Origin: Paenibacillus sp. Soil750
Lineage (GTDB): Bacteria; Bacillota; Bacilli; Paenibacillales; NBRC-103111
Assembly: GCF_001428045.1 (NCBI RefSeq)
Contig: NZ_LMSD01000008.1
Span: 62,001-126,000 of the forward strand
DNA: 64,000 nt
Reading direction: 5' to 3'
Both the position numbers and the translations under genes were made by a program. The notes below the pieces were generated by a model, which did not search any database, was not told where the DNA came from, and saw only the letters and a program-made list of their open reading frames with translations. Below are positions 45,420 through 54,319 of this stretch, one piece after another; position 1 is the stretch's first letter; every line of letters starts with the position of its first letter.

Positions 45420-46589
45420 GTGTACACCAATCTTAATGCAGCCATACAAGCGTTATATATCATTTTGGCTTTTAATCTAGTTTGTGTGGTCATCATTTAT
45501 GCCATCAAGATGAGAAGTATAAGAAGGAGAAAACTGAACGACCGATTCCAAACAAAGTTTAAGGATTACCTAACTTATGTTCAAGCGAATCTGGATGGGG
45601 TAGAGCCGTTAAGAGTCCCTCCCTGGACGATGAATCCGGTGGAAAGGGAGGCCATGCAAGAGAAGCTGAATGATATGATGGAAATCTTCTCAGGCGAACA
45701 GCGTCACAAGCTGGCTCAGCTTTGCGTAGATATGGGGCTCGTGCAGCACCATATGGAACGCTTTAATAGCCGGACATATCGGGTGAAGTTGGATGCCGCG
45801 TATCATTTGGGATGCATGCGGGTGAAGGAGGCGGTACCGGCTTTACTGGATATGTTAAAGGAGCATCCTCTGGATTCGTCGCTGTTTGTGGTAGCCCGAG
45901 CTGTCGCCAAGTGTGCCCGCAGCCAGCAGGAGCTCGGAGCCATGGTTCAGACGCTGCTTCAGCACAACAAGAAATGCTACGAACTGATTGTGGATATGAT
46001 CGCCGATTCGGACGTGGATGCCGGTTCCTTGTACACGGGCTATGTGAGTCGTCAGGATCCAGCTTACGTTCGGATTGGGCTAATTGGGCTCAATGTCTAC
46101 ACCGATCCGGCAGCAGCTTCTGCGGTTTATCGTCTTATGGATTCCAAGCACGAAGACATTCAAATCAAAGCTGTGGAGTTGTATCTGAAAAGTTCCCGTC
46201 TGCTGCCTAGAAACGTTGTTAGCAAGCTGCTGAGTCATCCCAATCTGGGCATTCGCCGATTGACGATAGAGGCATTGGCAAACATCAAGAATACGGCTTA
46301 CGTCGAGCTGATGAAAACCAGTCTAAGCGACGCCGATCAGCGAATCGTCTACTCGTCGGCCAAAGGGTTGCTCCATTTGGGAGAAGCAGGTATGGTGGCG
46401 CTTTGTGAAAGTGCAGCAGCGGTTCAAGGGATGGAACGCGGGCAGTTCATGCAGCAGCTGATTGATGATGAGCTCAAGCATCTGTCTATGCAGCTGCATA
46501 ATTGGGATAAGCTCATGCAATATAACACACTGATGTACACCTATGACAAAGTATTTCACAGGTCTAAACGTATCTATCGTGTCGTATAG
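45420..46589 (+). CDS. Membrane-anchored HEAT-repeat protein
   Basis: A 389-residue protein. One N-terminal membrane helix (about 8-30) is followed by a basic stop-transfer (KMRSIRRRK), so the bulk is cytoplasmic. From about residue 115 it is built of alpha-helical HEAT repeats (YRVKLDAAYHLGCMRVKEAVPALLDML, IQIKAVELYLKSSRLLP, LGIRRLTIEALANIKNTAYVELM, QRIVYSSAKGLLHLGEAGMVAL). HEAT solenoids are protein-docking scaffolds. Sitting directly before the synthase gene, it likely organises the synthase complex or couples it to the receiver-like protein. It begins at GTG nine bases after GAGGAG. Confidence 0.75.
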   Translation: MYTNLNAAIQALYIILAFNLVCVVIIYAIKMRSIRRRKLNDRFQTKFKDYLTYVQANLDGVEPLRVPPWTMNPVEREAMQEKLNDMMEIFSGEQRHKLAQLCVDMGLVQHHMERFNSRTYRVKLDAAYHLGCMRVKEAVPALLDMLKEHPLDSSLFVVARAVAKCARSQQELGAMVQTLLQHNKKCYELIVDMIADSDVDAGSLYTGYVSRQDPAYVRIGLIGLNVYTDPAAASAVYRLMDSKHEDIQIKAVELYLKSSRLLPRNVVSKLLSHPNLGIRRLTIEALANIKNTAYVELMKTSLSDADQRIVYSSAKGLLHLGEAGMVALCESAAAVQGMERGQFMQQLIDDELKHLSMQLHNWDKLMQYNTLMYTYDKVFHRSKRIYRVV

Positions 46590-46604
46590 GAGGGTAGTGT
46601 AAAC

Positions 46605-48053
46605 ATGTGGGTTTTCGGATATCAAGTGGTGTTAGATTCATTTCTGAGCGGATTAAGGGAGTTTTTGCTCTATTACAGCTATGTCGCGCTCTTTTACGTT
46701 GTTCTCGTCACACTGCTCTATTATTTCATCTTCGGATTTTCGATTCGGCATATTTTCTCCATCAAGCGGGGAATCCAGTACAATCGGATCAATAAGCTAT
46801 CCAGTTCCAGTCAGCTCCCGCCGGTTTCCCTGTTAGTACCGGCCTATAACGAGGAGTTAACCATTATTGAGAACGTCAGGTCACTGCTGGCGCTCAATTA
46901 TGCGGAATATGAGGTGATCGTCGTCAATGACGGTTCACAGGATGGGACCTTAAAGTGCATGATTGAAGAATTCAAGCTAGAGCTCCTTCATCCGGTACTG
47001 TCCAGCTCCATTAAGACTGGAAAAGTCAGAGGGGTGTATCATAATTCCGAGTATCCCAATCTATATTTGGTAGATAAAGTGAATGGTGGGAAGGCAGATT
47101 CGTTAAATGCAGGTATCAACCTTTCCCATTATGCGTTGATCTCGACGATTGATGCGGACTCTTTGCTTGAAAAGGATGCTTTAACGCGGATTGCCCGGGT
47201 CTACATGGAGAACCCCGAGGAGACGGTCGCCGTTGGGGGAAATGTTCGAATCGTGAACAGCTGCACGGTGGAAGACGGCATTGTGAAAGATGTTCAATTT
47301 CCTCGTAAGCCGCTGCCGGCATTGCAAAACGTCGAATATACGAAAGCTTTCCTCGGCGGCAGGATCGGCTGGAGCGCGGTCAATGGTCTCATTATTATCT
47401 CGGGTGCCTTTGGTGTGTTTCAAAAGGAAAAGATCATCGCCGTCGGCGGTTACCGTGGGGGCTATCCCGGTGAGGATATGAACATTGTCATTAAGCTTCA
47501 CCGTTACTGCTTGGACAATAAAATTCCCTACCGGGTAGCGTTTTGCCCAGATGCTGTTTGCTGGACACAAGCCCCGGATTCGTACCGGATCTTGAGCAGT
47601 CAGCGCAAGCGCTGGGGGCGGGGAAATCTTAAAAATATGATTGAAGAAGGTATTCACATGGTGCTGCGCCCGAAATACAAAATATTCGGGCTGCTGACAC
47701 TTCCCTATAACATTGTGTTTGAAACACTGAATCCGTATTTCCGCCTCAGCGGCCTATTGGCTATATTGGGCTACTGGATGCTGAATATGACGGATTGGTA
47801 CACCGTTGTTATCTTTTCGTTAGTCAATTTATTCTCCTGTTTTGCCTTAAGCTTGGGGGCCTTGTTTATTGAAGAGACGGCCTTCAGCCGATATCCCAAG
47901 CTGCGTGACCTGAACAAAATGATCTTGTATTCACTCTTAATGTTTGCGGGTTATCGGCAAATTGGTGTTTGGTGGAGATTAAGCGGACATGTCCAATTCC
48001 TGCGAAATAACAACTCGTGGGGAACGATGGTCCGTACTAATTTTAATAAATAG
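46605..48053 (+). CDS. Processive family-2 glycosyltransferase (PgaC/HAS-like polysaccharide synthase)
   Basis: A 482-residue membrane synthase. An N-terminal helix (about 22-47) precedes the GT-A domain, which has SLLVPAYNEE, VVNDGSQDGT, the DxD metal site D183-A-D185, YPGEDMN and the QRKRW motif (333-337) typical of synthases that also extrude their product. Three or four membrane helices follow (FGLLTLPYNIVFE, LLAILGYWML, VIFSLVNLFSCFALSLGAL). Closest in layout are PgaC/IcaA, hyaluronan and cellulose synthases, which polymerise from UDP-sugars at the membrane. With UDP-GlcNAc and UDP-GlcNAcA made by the neighbours, these are the probable donors. There is no PilZ domain. Confidence 0.85.
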   Translation: MWVFGYQVVLDSFLSGLREFLLYYSYVALFYVVLVTLLYYFIFGFSIRHIFSIKRGIQYNRINKLSSSSQLPPVSLLVPAYNEELTIIENVRSLLALNYAEYEVIVVNDGSQDGTLKCMIEEFKLELLHPVLSSSIKTGKVRGVYHNSEYPNLYLVDKVNGGKADSLNAGINLSHYALISTIDADSLLEKDALTRIARVYMENPEETVAVGGNVRIVNSCTVEDGIVKDVQFPRKPLPALQNVEYTKAFLGGRIGWSAVNGLIIISGAFGVFQKEKIIAVGGYRGGYPGEDMNIVIKLHRYCLDNKIPYRVAFCPDAVCWTQAPDSYRILSSQRKRWGRGNLKNMIEEGIHMVLRPKYKIFGLLTLPYNIVFETLNPYFRLSGLLAILGYWMLNMTDWYTVVIFSLVNLFSCFALSLGALFIEETAFSRYPKLRDLNKMILYSLLMFAGYRQIGVWWRLSGHVQFLRNNNSWGTMVRTNFNK

Positions 48054-48071
48054 ATAAGAGGAGTGGAGAAG

Positions 48072-48887
48072 ATGGCGGTACTAGTTCATGATCCGATTCA
48101 AGAAGCAATGTTCCAATTAGCAGAAAAAGTTCAGGTTTCCTATGAAAAGGGTGCTCCCTGCGGGATGATTCTTGCGCCGTGCGCAGCGGTGGGCCAGAAG
48201 GTGCTGGAACAAATGCAGTCCTATGTGAGTGGCTTTGAGCCGGAGGCATCTCTTCATTGTTTCTACTTGGATCCAAGCGGACTTCTCGGAATCGTTCTGT
48301 CTGGGCAAAAGCTTATTAATACCCACTATGCATCGCTCGTGCTCAAAGAGTTCCTAGACCAGCAAGATTTGCTCGAAGGTCAGACGGTCGTCGCCAGTTT
48401 CCCGGAGAGTGGGGAGCTGACGGAACAATCGATGTCACAGATGCTCCAGACGACGCTGTTAGGGAAAGGGGAGAGCAAAGATATTCACCTGTTCATGAAT
48501 CATGGGGTTCAGCAGGGAATTACATCGATTCTCATCGCCGATCCGGACGAGGTAAGCAGAGAGTTCGTCAAGTTGCGGCTGGAGATCAACGGTTACAAGG
48601 TAGAAGAGGCCAAGGATGGCAGTGAAGCGCTCGAGAAATTTGAGAAAACAATGCCGAACTTGGTAATCACGGAGCTGAACCTGCCGATTCTTGATGGATA
48701 CCAGTTGATCGACAAAATCAAGAGGGATTATGACGGCGAAGGACAAGTCATCGTTCTTACGGATAAGCAGCTGCCGAAAAGTATGGATCGTGCCTTTGAA
48801 TTAGGTGCATCCGATTATGTGACGAAGCCCTTCTCCATTTCGGAGCTGGAGTGGAGAATCAAAAAACTAAGTTCCCGTCTGAGCTAA
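48072..48887 (+). CDS. Receiver-domain protein lacking the phospho-acceptor Asp
   Basis: A 271-residue soluble protein. The first 150 residues are an unrecognised alpha/beta domain. The rest is a CheY-like receiver: ITSILIADPDEV, EEAKDGSEALEKF, IVLTDKQLPKSMDRAFELGASDYVTKPF. At the phosphorylation site the usual Asp is Glu (E201 in LVITELNLPILDG), while the switch Lys in TKPF is kept. Such receivers cannot accept phosphate normally and may mimic the active state or act as docking modules. It has no DNA-binding or output domain at the C-terminus. ATG is eight bases after AGAGGAG. Its place just after the synthase gene suggests post-translational control of polymer synthesis. Confidence 0.8.
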   Translation: MAVLVHDPIQEAMFQLAEKVQVSYEKGAPCGMILAPCAAVGQKVLEQMQSYVSGFEPEASLHCFYLDPSGLLGIVLSGQKLINTHYASLVLKEFLDQQDLLEGQTVVASFPESGELTEQSMSQMLQTTLLGKGESKDIHLFMNHGVQQGITSILIADPDEVSREFVKLRLEINGYKVEEAKDGSEALEKFEKTMPNLVITELNLPILDGYQLIDKIKRDYDGEGQVIVLTDKQLPKSMDRAFELGASDYVTKPFSISELEWRIKKLSSRLS

Positions 48888-48918
48888 TAAACGAGAAACA
48901 CGAGAGGGTGGAATCATA

Positions 48919-50274
48919 ATGAACGCATATAACCAATTAAAATATAAATTTCAGACAAAAACGGCCGAAATCGGGGTCATCGGTCTCGGCTATGTAGGGC
49001 TGCCTTTATGCATGGAGATGACGAAGGGCGGGTTTACCGTATACGGCATCGATCTCGATTTCCGGAAGGTAGAGTCGCTTCAAAGCGGCCAATCGTATAT
49101 TCAAGACGTTCCGAGCGAAGAAGTGGTGAAAGCCATCGAGTCCGGTCGATTTATTCCGACGGACGACTACCATACGGTTCAAAGGCTGGATGCCATCTCC
49201 ATCTGCGTACCGACTCCGCTTAGTGAAAACCAAGATCCAGATACCTCTTATATTCAGAGTGTCGTCCGGGAAATTAAGAAAAATCTTAAGCGCGGAGCTT
49301 TGATTATCTTGGAGAGTACCACCTATCCGGGAACGACGGAGGAGCTCATCCAGTTTGAGTTGGAAGCGCAAGGACTCAAGGTGGGCAAGGATTTCTTCCT
49401 CTGCTTCTCGCCGGAGCGGGTCGATCCCGGTAATCCTAAGTTCAACACTTTCAATACGCCAAAGGTTATTGGCGGTACGACGGAAGCGTGTATCGACCTC
49501 GGCGTAACGTTATACAGCCATGTCGTAAAGGACGTTGTACCTGTCTCCTCGCCGAAAGTGGCGGAGATGTCCAAGCTGCTGGAAAATACGTTCCGTAGTA
49601 TTAACATTGCGTTCATTAACGAAATGGCCATGATGTGCGACAAAATGGACATTGACGTCTGGGAAGTCATCAAAGCTGCGTCGACGAAGCCGTTTGGCTT
49701 TATGCCGTTCCATCCGGGACCTGGCATCGGCGGTCACTGCATCCCGCTGGATCCGATGTATTTATCGTGGAAAGCGAAGGAATTCCGCTTCTACAGTAAG
49801 TTTATCGAGCTGGCGCAATCCATCAATGATAATATGCCGGAGTATGTCCGCTATAAAGCTTCGCAGATTCTCAATATGTATGCGAAATCTATCCGCAATT
49901 CGAAGATTCTTATTCTAGGTATGGCGTATAAGCCGGATGTGGATGATCTCCGTGAATCGCCGGGGCTGGAGCTGTACGAGCTTCTTCGGGAGAGCGGAGC
50001 TAAAGTGGACTATTACGATCCACATGCTGTCTCCTTCCTCGATAAAGATGGTGAGACGGTACATTCTGTGAAGTACGATCTGTCCGCTTTTGCTGAATAT
50101 GACGGCATGGTGCTCATCACGAATCACCGCTGTTTCAACAACCGTGAACTTGCGGAGCTTGGCGTGCCGATCATCGATACGCGCAACGCTTTTGTCGATA
50201 TTCAAGGGGACAATATTTATCGATTAGGTACGGGTATTCGCAAGCGAGAAGTGAAGATCGCCGTAGGCGTTTAA
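48919..50274 (+). CDS. UDP-N-acetylglucosamine 6-dehydrogenase type nucleotide-sugar dehydrogenase
   Basis: A 451-residue NAD-dependent four-electron dehydrogenase. The N-terminal Rossmann fold has IGVIGLGYVGLPL and SICVPTPL; the middle has FSPERVDPGN and the catalytic loop PGPGIGGHCIPLDPMYLSWKA with C274; the C-terminal UDP-binding domain has ILGMAYKPDVDDLRESP. The GGHCIPxDP form and KPFGFMPFHPGP context mark the WbpA/TviB branch, which oxidises UDP-GlcNAc to UDP-GlcNAcA, as against the GGSCFPKD form of UDP-glucose dehydrogenases. It would supply an acidic sugar donor to the synthase. Substrate choice is inferred from the motif. Confidence 0.85.
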   Translation: MNAYNQLKYKFQTKTAEIGVIGLGYVGLPLCMEMTKGGFTVYGIDLDFRKVESLQSGQSYIQDVPSEEVVKAIESGRFIPTDDYHTVQRLDAISICVPTPLSENQDPDTSYIQSVVREIKKNLKRGALIILESTTYPGTTEELIQFELEAQGLKVGKDFFLCFSPERVDPGNPKFNTFNTPKVIGGTTEACIDLGVTLYSHVVKDVVPVSSPKVAEMSKLLENTFRSINIAFINEMAMMCDKMDIDVWEVIKAASTKPFGFMPFHPGPGIGGHCIPLDPMYLSWKAKEFRFYSKFIELAQSINDNMPEYVRYKASQILNMYAKSIRNSKILILGMAYKPDVDDLRESPGLELYELLRESGAKVDYYDPHAVSFLDKDGETVHSVKYDLSAFAEYDGMVLITNHRCFNNRELAELGVPIIDTRNAFVDIQGDNIYRLGTGIRKREVKIAVGV

Positions 50275-50306
50275 ACTCAGCATAGAAGAGAGAGGAGAAA
50301 ACAACG

Positions 50307-52136
50307 ATGTGTGGCATTGTAGGATATATTGGAAAGCGAGACGTACAGCCGATTCTGCTGAACGGATTAAGCAAGCTGGAGTACAGAGGGTATGATTCCG
50401 CTGGGATCGCGGTACTAGAGCAGGATCAAGTCAAGATTAGCAAGGCAGAAGGACGGTTGGAGAACTTATCGGATCAGCTGGATAAACAGCCGTTGAAAGG
50501 ATCGATGGGCATCGGGCATACGCGATGGGCTACTCACGGTAGACCGTCGGATGTCAACTCCCATCCACATACCGATATGTCGGGTAAATTCACTGTCGTG
50601 CATAACGGCATCGTGGAAAACTATATGGAGCTGAAAATAGAGATGGAGCAAAAAGGCATCACTTTTACTTCCGAGACCGACACCGAGGTGATTGCTCACT
50701 TGCTGGCCGAGCATTACGAAGGCGACCTCTTCACCGCCATGCTTGCGGTCATTCAGAGACTGCAGGGGTCTTATTCCCTTGGTGTCATGACAGAGTATGA
50801 GCCAGATAAGCTTGTCGCGGTCAGACAATCAAGTCCACTTGTTATTGGTGTGGGTCAGGGAGAATACTTCATGGCTTCGGACATCTCTGCGCTTATTGAG
50901 CATACCCGTGAGGTCTATATCTTGGAGGATGGCGATTTGGCCATCCTTACACAGGAGGGTGTCTCCATCACGAAGGTTGAGACAGGAGAGCCAGCGACGT
51001 GTAAGCTGCTGCATATTGATTGGAGCGCAGATCAGGTCGAGAAGGGGCCGTTTGAGCACTTTATGCTGAAGGAAATTCACGAACAGCCGTTAACGCTGCG
51101 CAATACGATGCTGGGGCGTATTAACGACCAGAACGAAGTGATTTTCCCGGAATTAGCGCACGCATCAGGCGCGTTTCAACATGTGGATAAAATCTTTATC
51201 GTAGCTTGTGGTACCGCCTACCATGCCGGACTAGTCGGCAGCACGGTCCTTGAGAAGCTAACACGAATCCCGGTTCAGTGCGATATCGCATCGGAATTCA
51301 GATATCGTGACCCGATCATCACGGAGCGTACGCTCGTCATCGTTGTGAGCCAATCTGGGGAGACAGCGGATACGCTTGCTGCTCTGCAAGAGAGCAGAAG
51401 GCAAGGCGCTAAAGTATTGGCTATTACGAATGTGTCAACCAGTTCGGTTGCGCGAGATGCGGACTATGTCATCGCAACGAAGGCCGGCCCGGAAATTGCC
51501 GTGGCATCGACCAAAGCATATACCGCTCAGCTGCTAGCCTTCTATTTGTTCAGCATCTACTTGGCCCAGGAAAGACAGACGCTGTCTACCGAGCTTCATA
51601 CGAAGCTGGTCCAAGGCTTGAAGGCAATTCCCGTTCAGGTGGAGAAGGTGCTGGAAAACGCCAACGAAGTGAAGCTGTATGCGGAATCGATCAAGGATGC
51701 GGACAGCCTATTCTTTATCGGAAGAGGTTTGGACTACGCCGTTGCGTTGGAGGGCTCTCTCAAATTAAAGGAAATCTCTTATATCCACTCGGAGGCTTAT
51801 GCAGCCGGAGAGCTCAAGCACGGCACATTGGCGCTGATCGAGAAGGATACGCCAGTGATTGCCCTGGCTACACATATGGACTTGTACGAGAAAACAGTTA
51901 GCAATATTAAAGAAGTTAAGGCTCGTGGCGCACATGTCATGGGGATTACGGTGGAAGGCAATGTGGGGCTGCTGAATAGCGTGGATGAAATTTGCTTTAT
52001 CCCACCGTCCCACCATCTTCTGGCACCAATATTGGCCGTCGTGCCGCTTCAGTTAATCTCCTATTATGCCTCCCTGGCTCTGGAGAACGATATTGATAAA
52101 CCGCGCAACTTAGCCAAAAGTGTGACGGTTGAATAA
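50307..52136 (+). CDS. glmS: Glutamine-fructose-6-phosphate aminotransferase GlmS
   Basis: A 609-residue GlmS of normal length. The N-terminal glutaminase begins MCGIVGYIG with the catalytic Cys directly after Met, followed by LEYRGYDSAGI, GHTRWATHG and TSETDTEVIAHL. Two SIS domains follow (VACGTAYHAGL, VVSQSGETADTLAAL, ASTKAYTAQLLA), ending KPRNLAKSVTVE. It makes glucosamine-6-phosphate, the entry point for UDP-GlcNAc. There is no glmS-ribozyme-like leader in the 32-base gap after the dehydrogenase gene, so this copy appears to be operon-controlled, and a housekeeping glmS is expected elsewhere. Confidence 0.95.
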   Translation: MCGIVGYIGKRDVQPILLNGLSKLEYRGYDSAGIAVLEQDQVKISKAEGRLENLSDQLDKQPLKGSMGIGHTRWATHGRPSDVNSHPHTDMSGKFTVVHNGIVENYMELKIEMEQKGITFTSETDTEVIAHLLAEHYEGDLFTAMLAVIQRLQGSYSLGVMTEYEPDKLVAVRQSSPLVIGVGQGEYFMASDISALIEHTREVYILEDGDLAILTQEGVSITKVETGEPATCKLLHIDWSADQVEKGPFEHFMLKEIHEQPLTLRNTMLGRINDQNEVIFPELAHASGAFQHVDKIFIVACGTAYHAGLVGSTVLEKLTRIPVQCDIASEFRYRDPIITERTLVIVVSQSGETADTLAALQESRRQGAKVLAITNVSTSSVARDADYVIATKAGPEIAVASTKAYTAQLLAFYLFSIYLAQERQTLSTELHTKLVQGLKAIPVQVEKVLENANEVKLYAESIKDADSLFFIGRGLDYAVALEGSLKLKEISYIHSEAYAAGELKHGTLALIEKDTPVIALATHMDLYEKTVSNIKEVKARGAHVMGITVEGNVGLLNSVDEICFIPPSHHLLAPILAVVPLQLISYYASLALENDIDKPRNLAKSVTVE

Positions 52137-52161
52137 ACCATCCAGAGAGGAGCTGAACCAC

Positions 52162-52923
52162 ATGGAAGCATTCGCTATTCTGTTAGCTGCAGGGAAGGGC
52201 ACACGGATGAAGTCGGAGCTGCCCAAAGTGCTTCATCCCGTCGGAGGCGTACCGATGATCGCCCGTTTGGTGGGCAAGCTAGAAGCGATGCCGATCACTA
52301 AGATTTTGGCAGTGATCGGTCATCGGGGAGAGCTGGTGAAGAAGTGCTTGGGAGCGCGGGTTACTTACGTCCAGCAGGAGGATCAGCTTGGAACGGCACA
52401 TGCCGTTCATCAGACTGAGCCTCTGCTCCGTAACCGCAGTGGCTCGACTTTGGTACTTACGGGCGATACGCCGCTCATCAGGCAATCTACCATCGAAATG
52501 CTGCTGGCGGCCCAGCGGGCACACACAAGTGCTGGTGTGGTGTTGACCGCGATCGTTCCCGATCCAACCGGATATGGAAGAATTATCCGAAATCCTACAA
52601 GCGGCGAAGTTGTCGATATCATTGAAGAGAAAGACGCAACGGCTGAGCAGAAACGGATTAACGAAATTAACACAGGGATTTTCTGTTTCGATAATGAAAG
52701 CTTGTTTCAAGCGCTCCCTGGCATTTCCAATGACAATGCACAGCAGGAGTACTACTTGACCGATATCGTGAAGGTCATGCGACAGACCGGTATTGCCGGT
52801 GGCCAGAAGAAATTCGAGGCGATGATCCTCGACGATCCGACAGAAGTGATGGGGATTAACACCCCTGAACAATTGGAGGAGGCGAATCGAGCCTTTTATG
52901 AACACATGGGGATTTTTGCCTAA
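52162..52923 (+). CDS. Pyrophosphorylase-only GlmU-like nucleotidyltransferase
   Basis: A 253-residue protein corresponding to the N-terminal half of GlmU. It has the nucleotide-binding signature FAILLAAGKGTRMKSELPKVLHPVGG, QLGTAHAVHQ, VLTGDTPLI, DPTGYGRIIR, IIEEKDA and EINTGIFCF. The C-terminal left-handed beta-helix acetyltransferase of full-length GlmU (about 450 residues) is absent and the stop is clean, followed at once by glmM. It should transfer UMP from UTP to GlcNAc-1-phosphate. Acetylation would have to come from a housekeeping GlmU, or the enzyme uses non-acetylated GlcN-1-P. ATG is nine bases after GAGAGGAG. Confidence 0.88.
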   Translation: MEAFAILLAAGKGTRMKSELPKVLHPVGGVPMIARLVGKLEAMPITKILAVIGHRGELVKKCLGARVTYVQQEDQLGTAHAVHQTEPLLRNRSGSTLVLTGDTPLIRQSTIEMLLAAQRAHTSAGVVLTAIVPDPTGYGRIIRNPTSGEVVDIIEEKDATAEQKRINEINTGIFCFDNESLFQALPGISNDNAQQEYYLTDIVKVMRQTGIAGGQKKFEAMILDDPTEVMGINTPEQLEEANRAFYEHMGIFA

Positions 52924-52947
52924 CAAGTGATAGGGAGGAGAGCTGAT

Positions 52948-54306
52948 ATGGGAGCTATTTTCGGTACAGATGGAGTCAGAGGGGTTGCCAATCGCGAGTT
53001 AACGCCAGAGTTGGCTTTTGAATTAGGGCTTATTGTTGGCTACATGCTGACGCGCAGCTGTGAAGGTAAACGGCCCACCGTCGTCATAGGACGGGATACC
53101 CGTATCTCCGGGCACATGCTAGAAGCAGCTTTGGCTGCCGGGTTGTTATCCGCCGGGGCGGATGCCGTAAGGCTAGGCGTATTGCCGACGCCAGGTGTGG
53201 CTTATGTCACACGGCAATCAGGCATGGATGCAGGGGTGATGATCTCCGCATCTCATAATCCGGTGGAGGATAACGGGATTAAATTTTTTGGCAGGGACGG
53301 CTTCAAAATGCCGGATGCGTGGGAAGCGGAAGTCGAGAGCCGCTTACAGGGTAACGAGCATCGGAATTCCCGCCCTACGGGAGCGGGTATAGGCACCCTG
53401 CGTGATGATCCGAAGGGCGCTCAGGACTATGTGAGCTACGTGAAGTCGACGGCTGCGACACCGCTGTCAGGATGCAAAATCGTGCTCGATTGTGCGAACG
53501 GAGCGGCTTCCTTCCTAGCTCCGCAGCTATTCGCGGAACTGGGAGCGGAGACTATTCTATTGCATCATCAGCCAGACGGTTTAAATATTAATCAGGATTG
53601 CGGCTCAACGCACCCAGAGCATTTGCGTAAGGCAGTGCTGGAACAGGGGGCTCATGCGGGACTTGCATTCGACGGTGATGCGGACCGGCTGATTGCGGTT
53701 GATGAACGAGGCGAAATTCTGGACGGGGATCACATCCTCTATATCCTTGCCGCTAGTCTAGCCAAGCAGGGACGTCTGAGTCAAAACATGGTCGTTTCTA
53801 CCATCATGAGCAACCTTGGCTTTCATCAAGCGCTGCAAAGCATCGGTCTCGATTCGTTAAAAAGTAAGGTCGGAGACCGGCATGTTATGGAAGCGATGCA
53901 GGGTGGCGGCTACAACTTGGGCGGTGAGTCTTCCGGACATATCATTTTACTGGATCATTCCACGACAGGGGATGGCCTGTTATCGGCCGTTCAGCTGCTG
54001 CAGGTCATGCTGCAAGAAGGGAAGCCTTTATCCGAACTGGTGTCCCCCGTTGTCAAATACCCTCAGCTGGTGGTTAATGTGCGTGTGAACCATAAATCCA
54101 AGCTAGAAGGCAATCGTCGCATTGATACCGTCATCCGTCAGGTGGAAAGTGAGATGGCCGGCCGTGGCCGTGTTTTGGTGCGGCCTTCGGGCACGGAATC
54201 ACTCGTGCGTGTGATGGCGGAGGGACCGGATGAAAGGGAGTTGTCCGGTTATGTGGAAGGCATTGTAGAGGTGGTCAAGGAAGAGCTTGAATATAGCGTG
54301 GTTTAA
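52948..54306 (+). CDS. glmM: Phosphoglucosamine mutase GlmM
   Basis: A 452-residue alpha-D-phosphohexomutase. It has the opening IFGTDGVRGVAN, the phosphoserine loop ISASHNPVEDNGIKFFG, the metal loop AFDGDADRLIAVDE, the sugar loop GGESSGHII and the phosphate-binding end VRPSGTESLVRVM, all intact. It converts glucosamine-6-phosphate to glucosamine-1-phosphate, linking GlmS to the nucleotidyltransferase. ATG is eight bases after GGGAGGAG. The normal glmM neighbours (cdaA, ybbR) are absent, so this is a dedicated second copy for polymer synthesis. Confidence 0.93.
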   Translation: MGAIFGTDGVRGVANRELTPELAFELGLIVGYMLTRSCEGKRPTVVIGRDTRISGHMLEAALAAGLLSAGADAVRLGVLPTPGVAYVTRQSGMDAGVMISASHNPVEDNGIKFFGRDGFKMPDAWEAEVESRLQGNEHRNSRPTGAGIGTLRDDPKGAQDYVSYVKSTAATPLSGCKIVLDCANGAASFLAPQLFAELGAETILLHHQPDGLNINQDCGSTHPEHLRKAVLEQGAHAGLAFDGDADRLIAVDERGEILDGDHILYILAASLAKQGRLSQNMVVSTIMSNLGFHQALQSIGLDSLKSKVGDRHVMEAMQGGGYNLGGESSGHIILLDHSTTGDGLLSAVQLLQVMLQEGKPLSELVSPVVKYPQLVVNVRVNHKSKLEGNRRIDTVIRQVESEMAGRGRVLVRPSGTESLVRVMAEGPDERELSGYVEGIVEVVKEELEYSVV

Positions 54307-54319
54307 TCCGTTCGTCCCT

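Noticed and set aside
50275..50306. glmS ribozyme/riboswitch
   Set aside because: Only 32 bases separate the dehydrogenase and glmS genes, far too short for the ribozyme.
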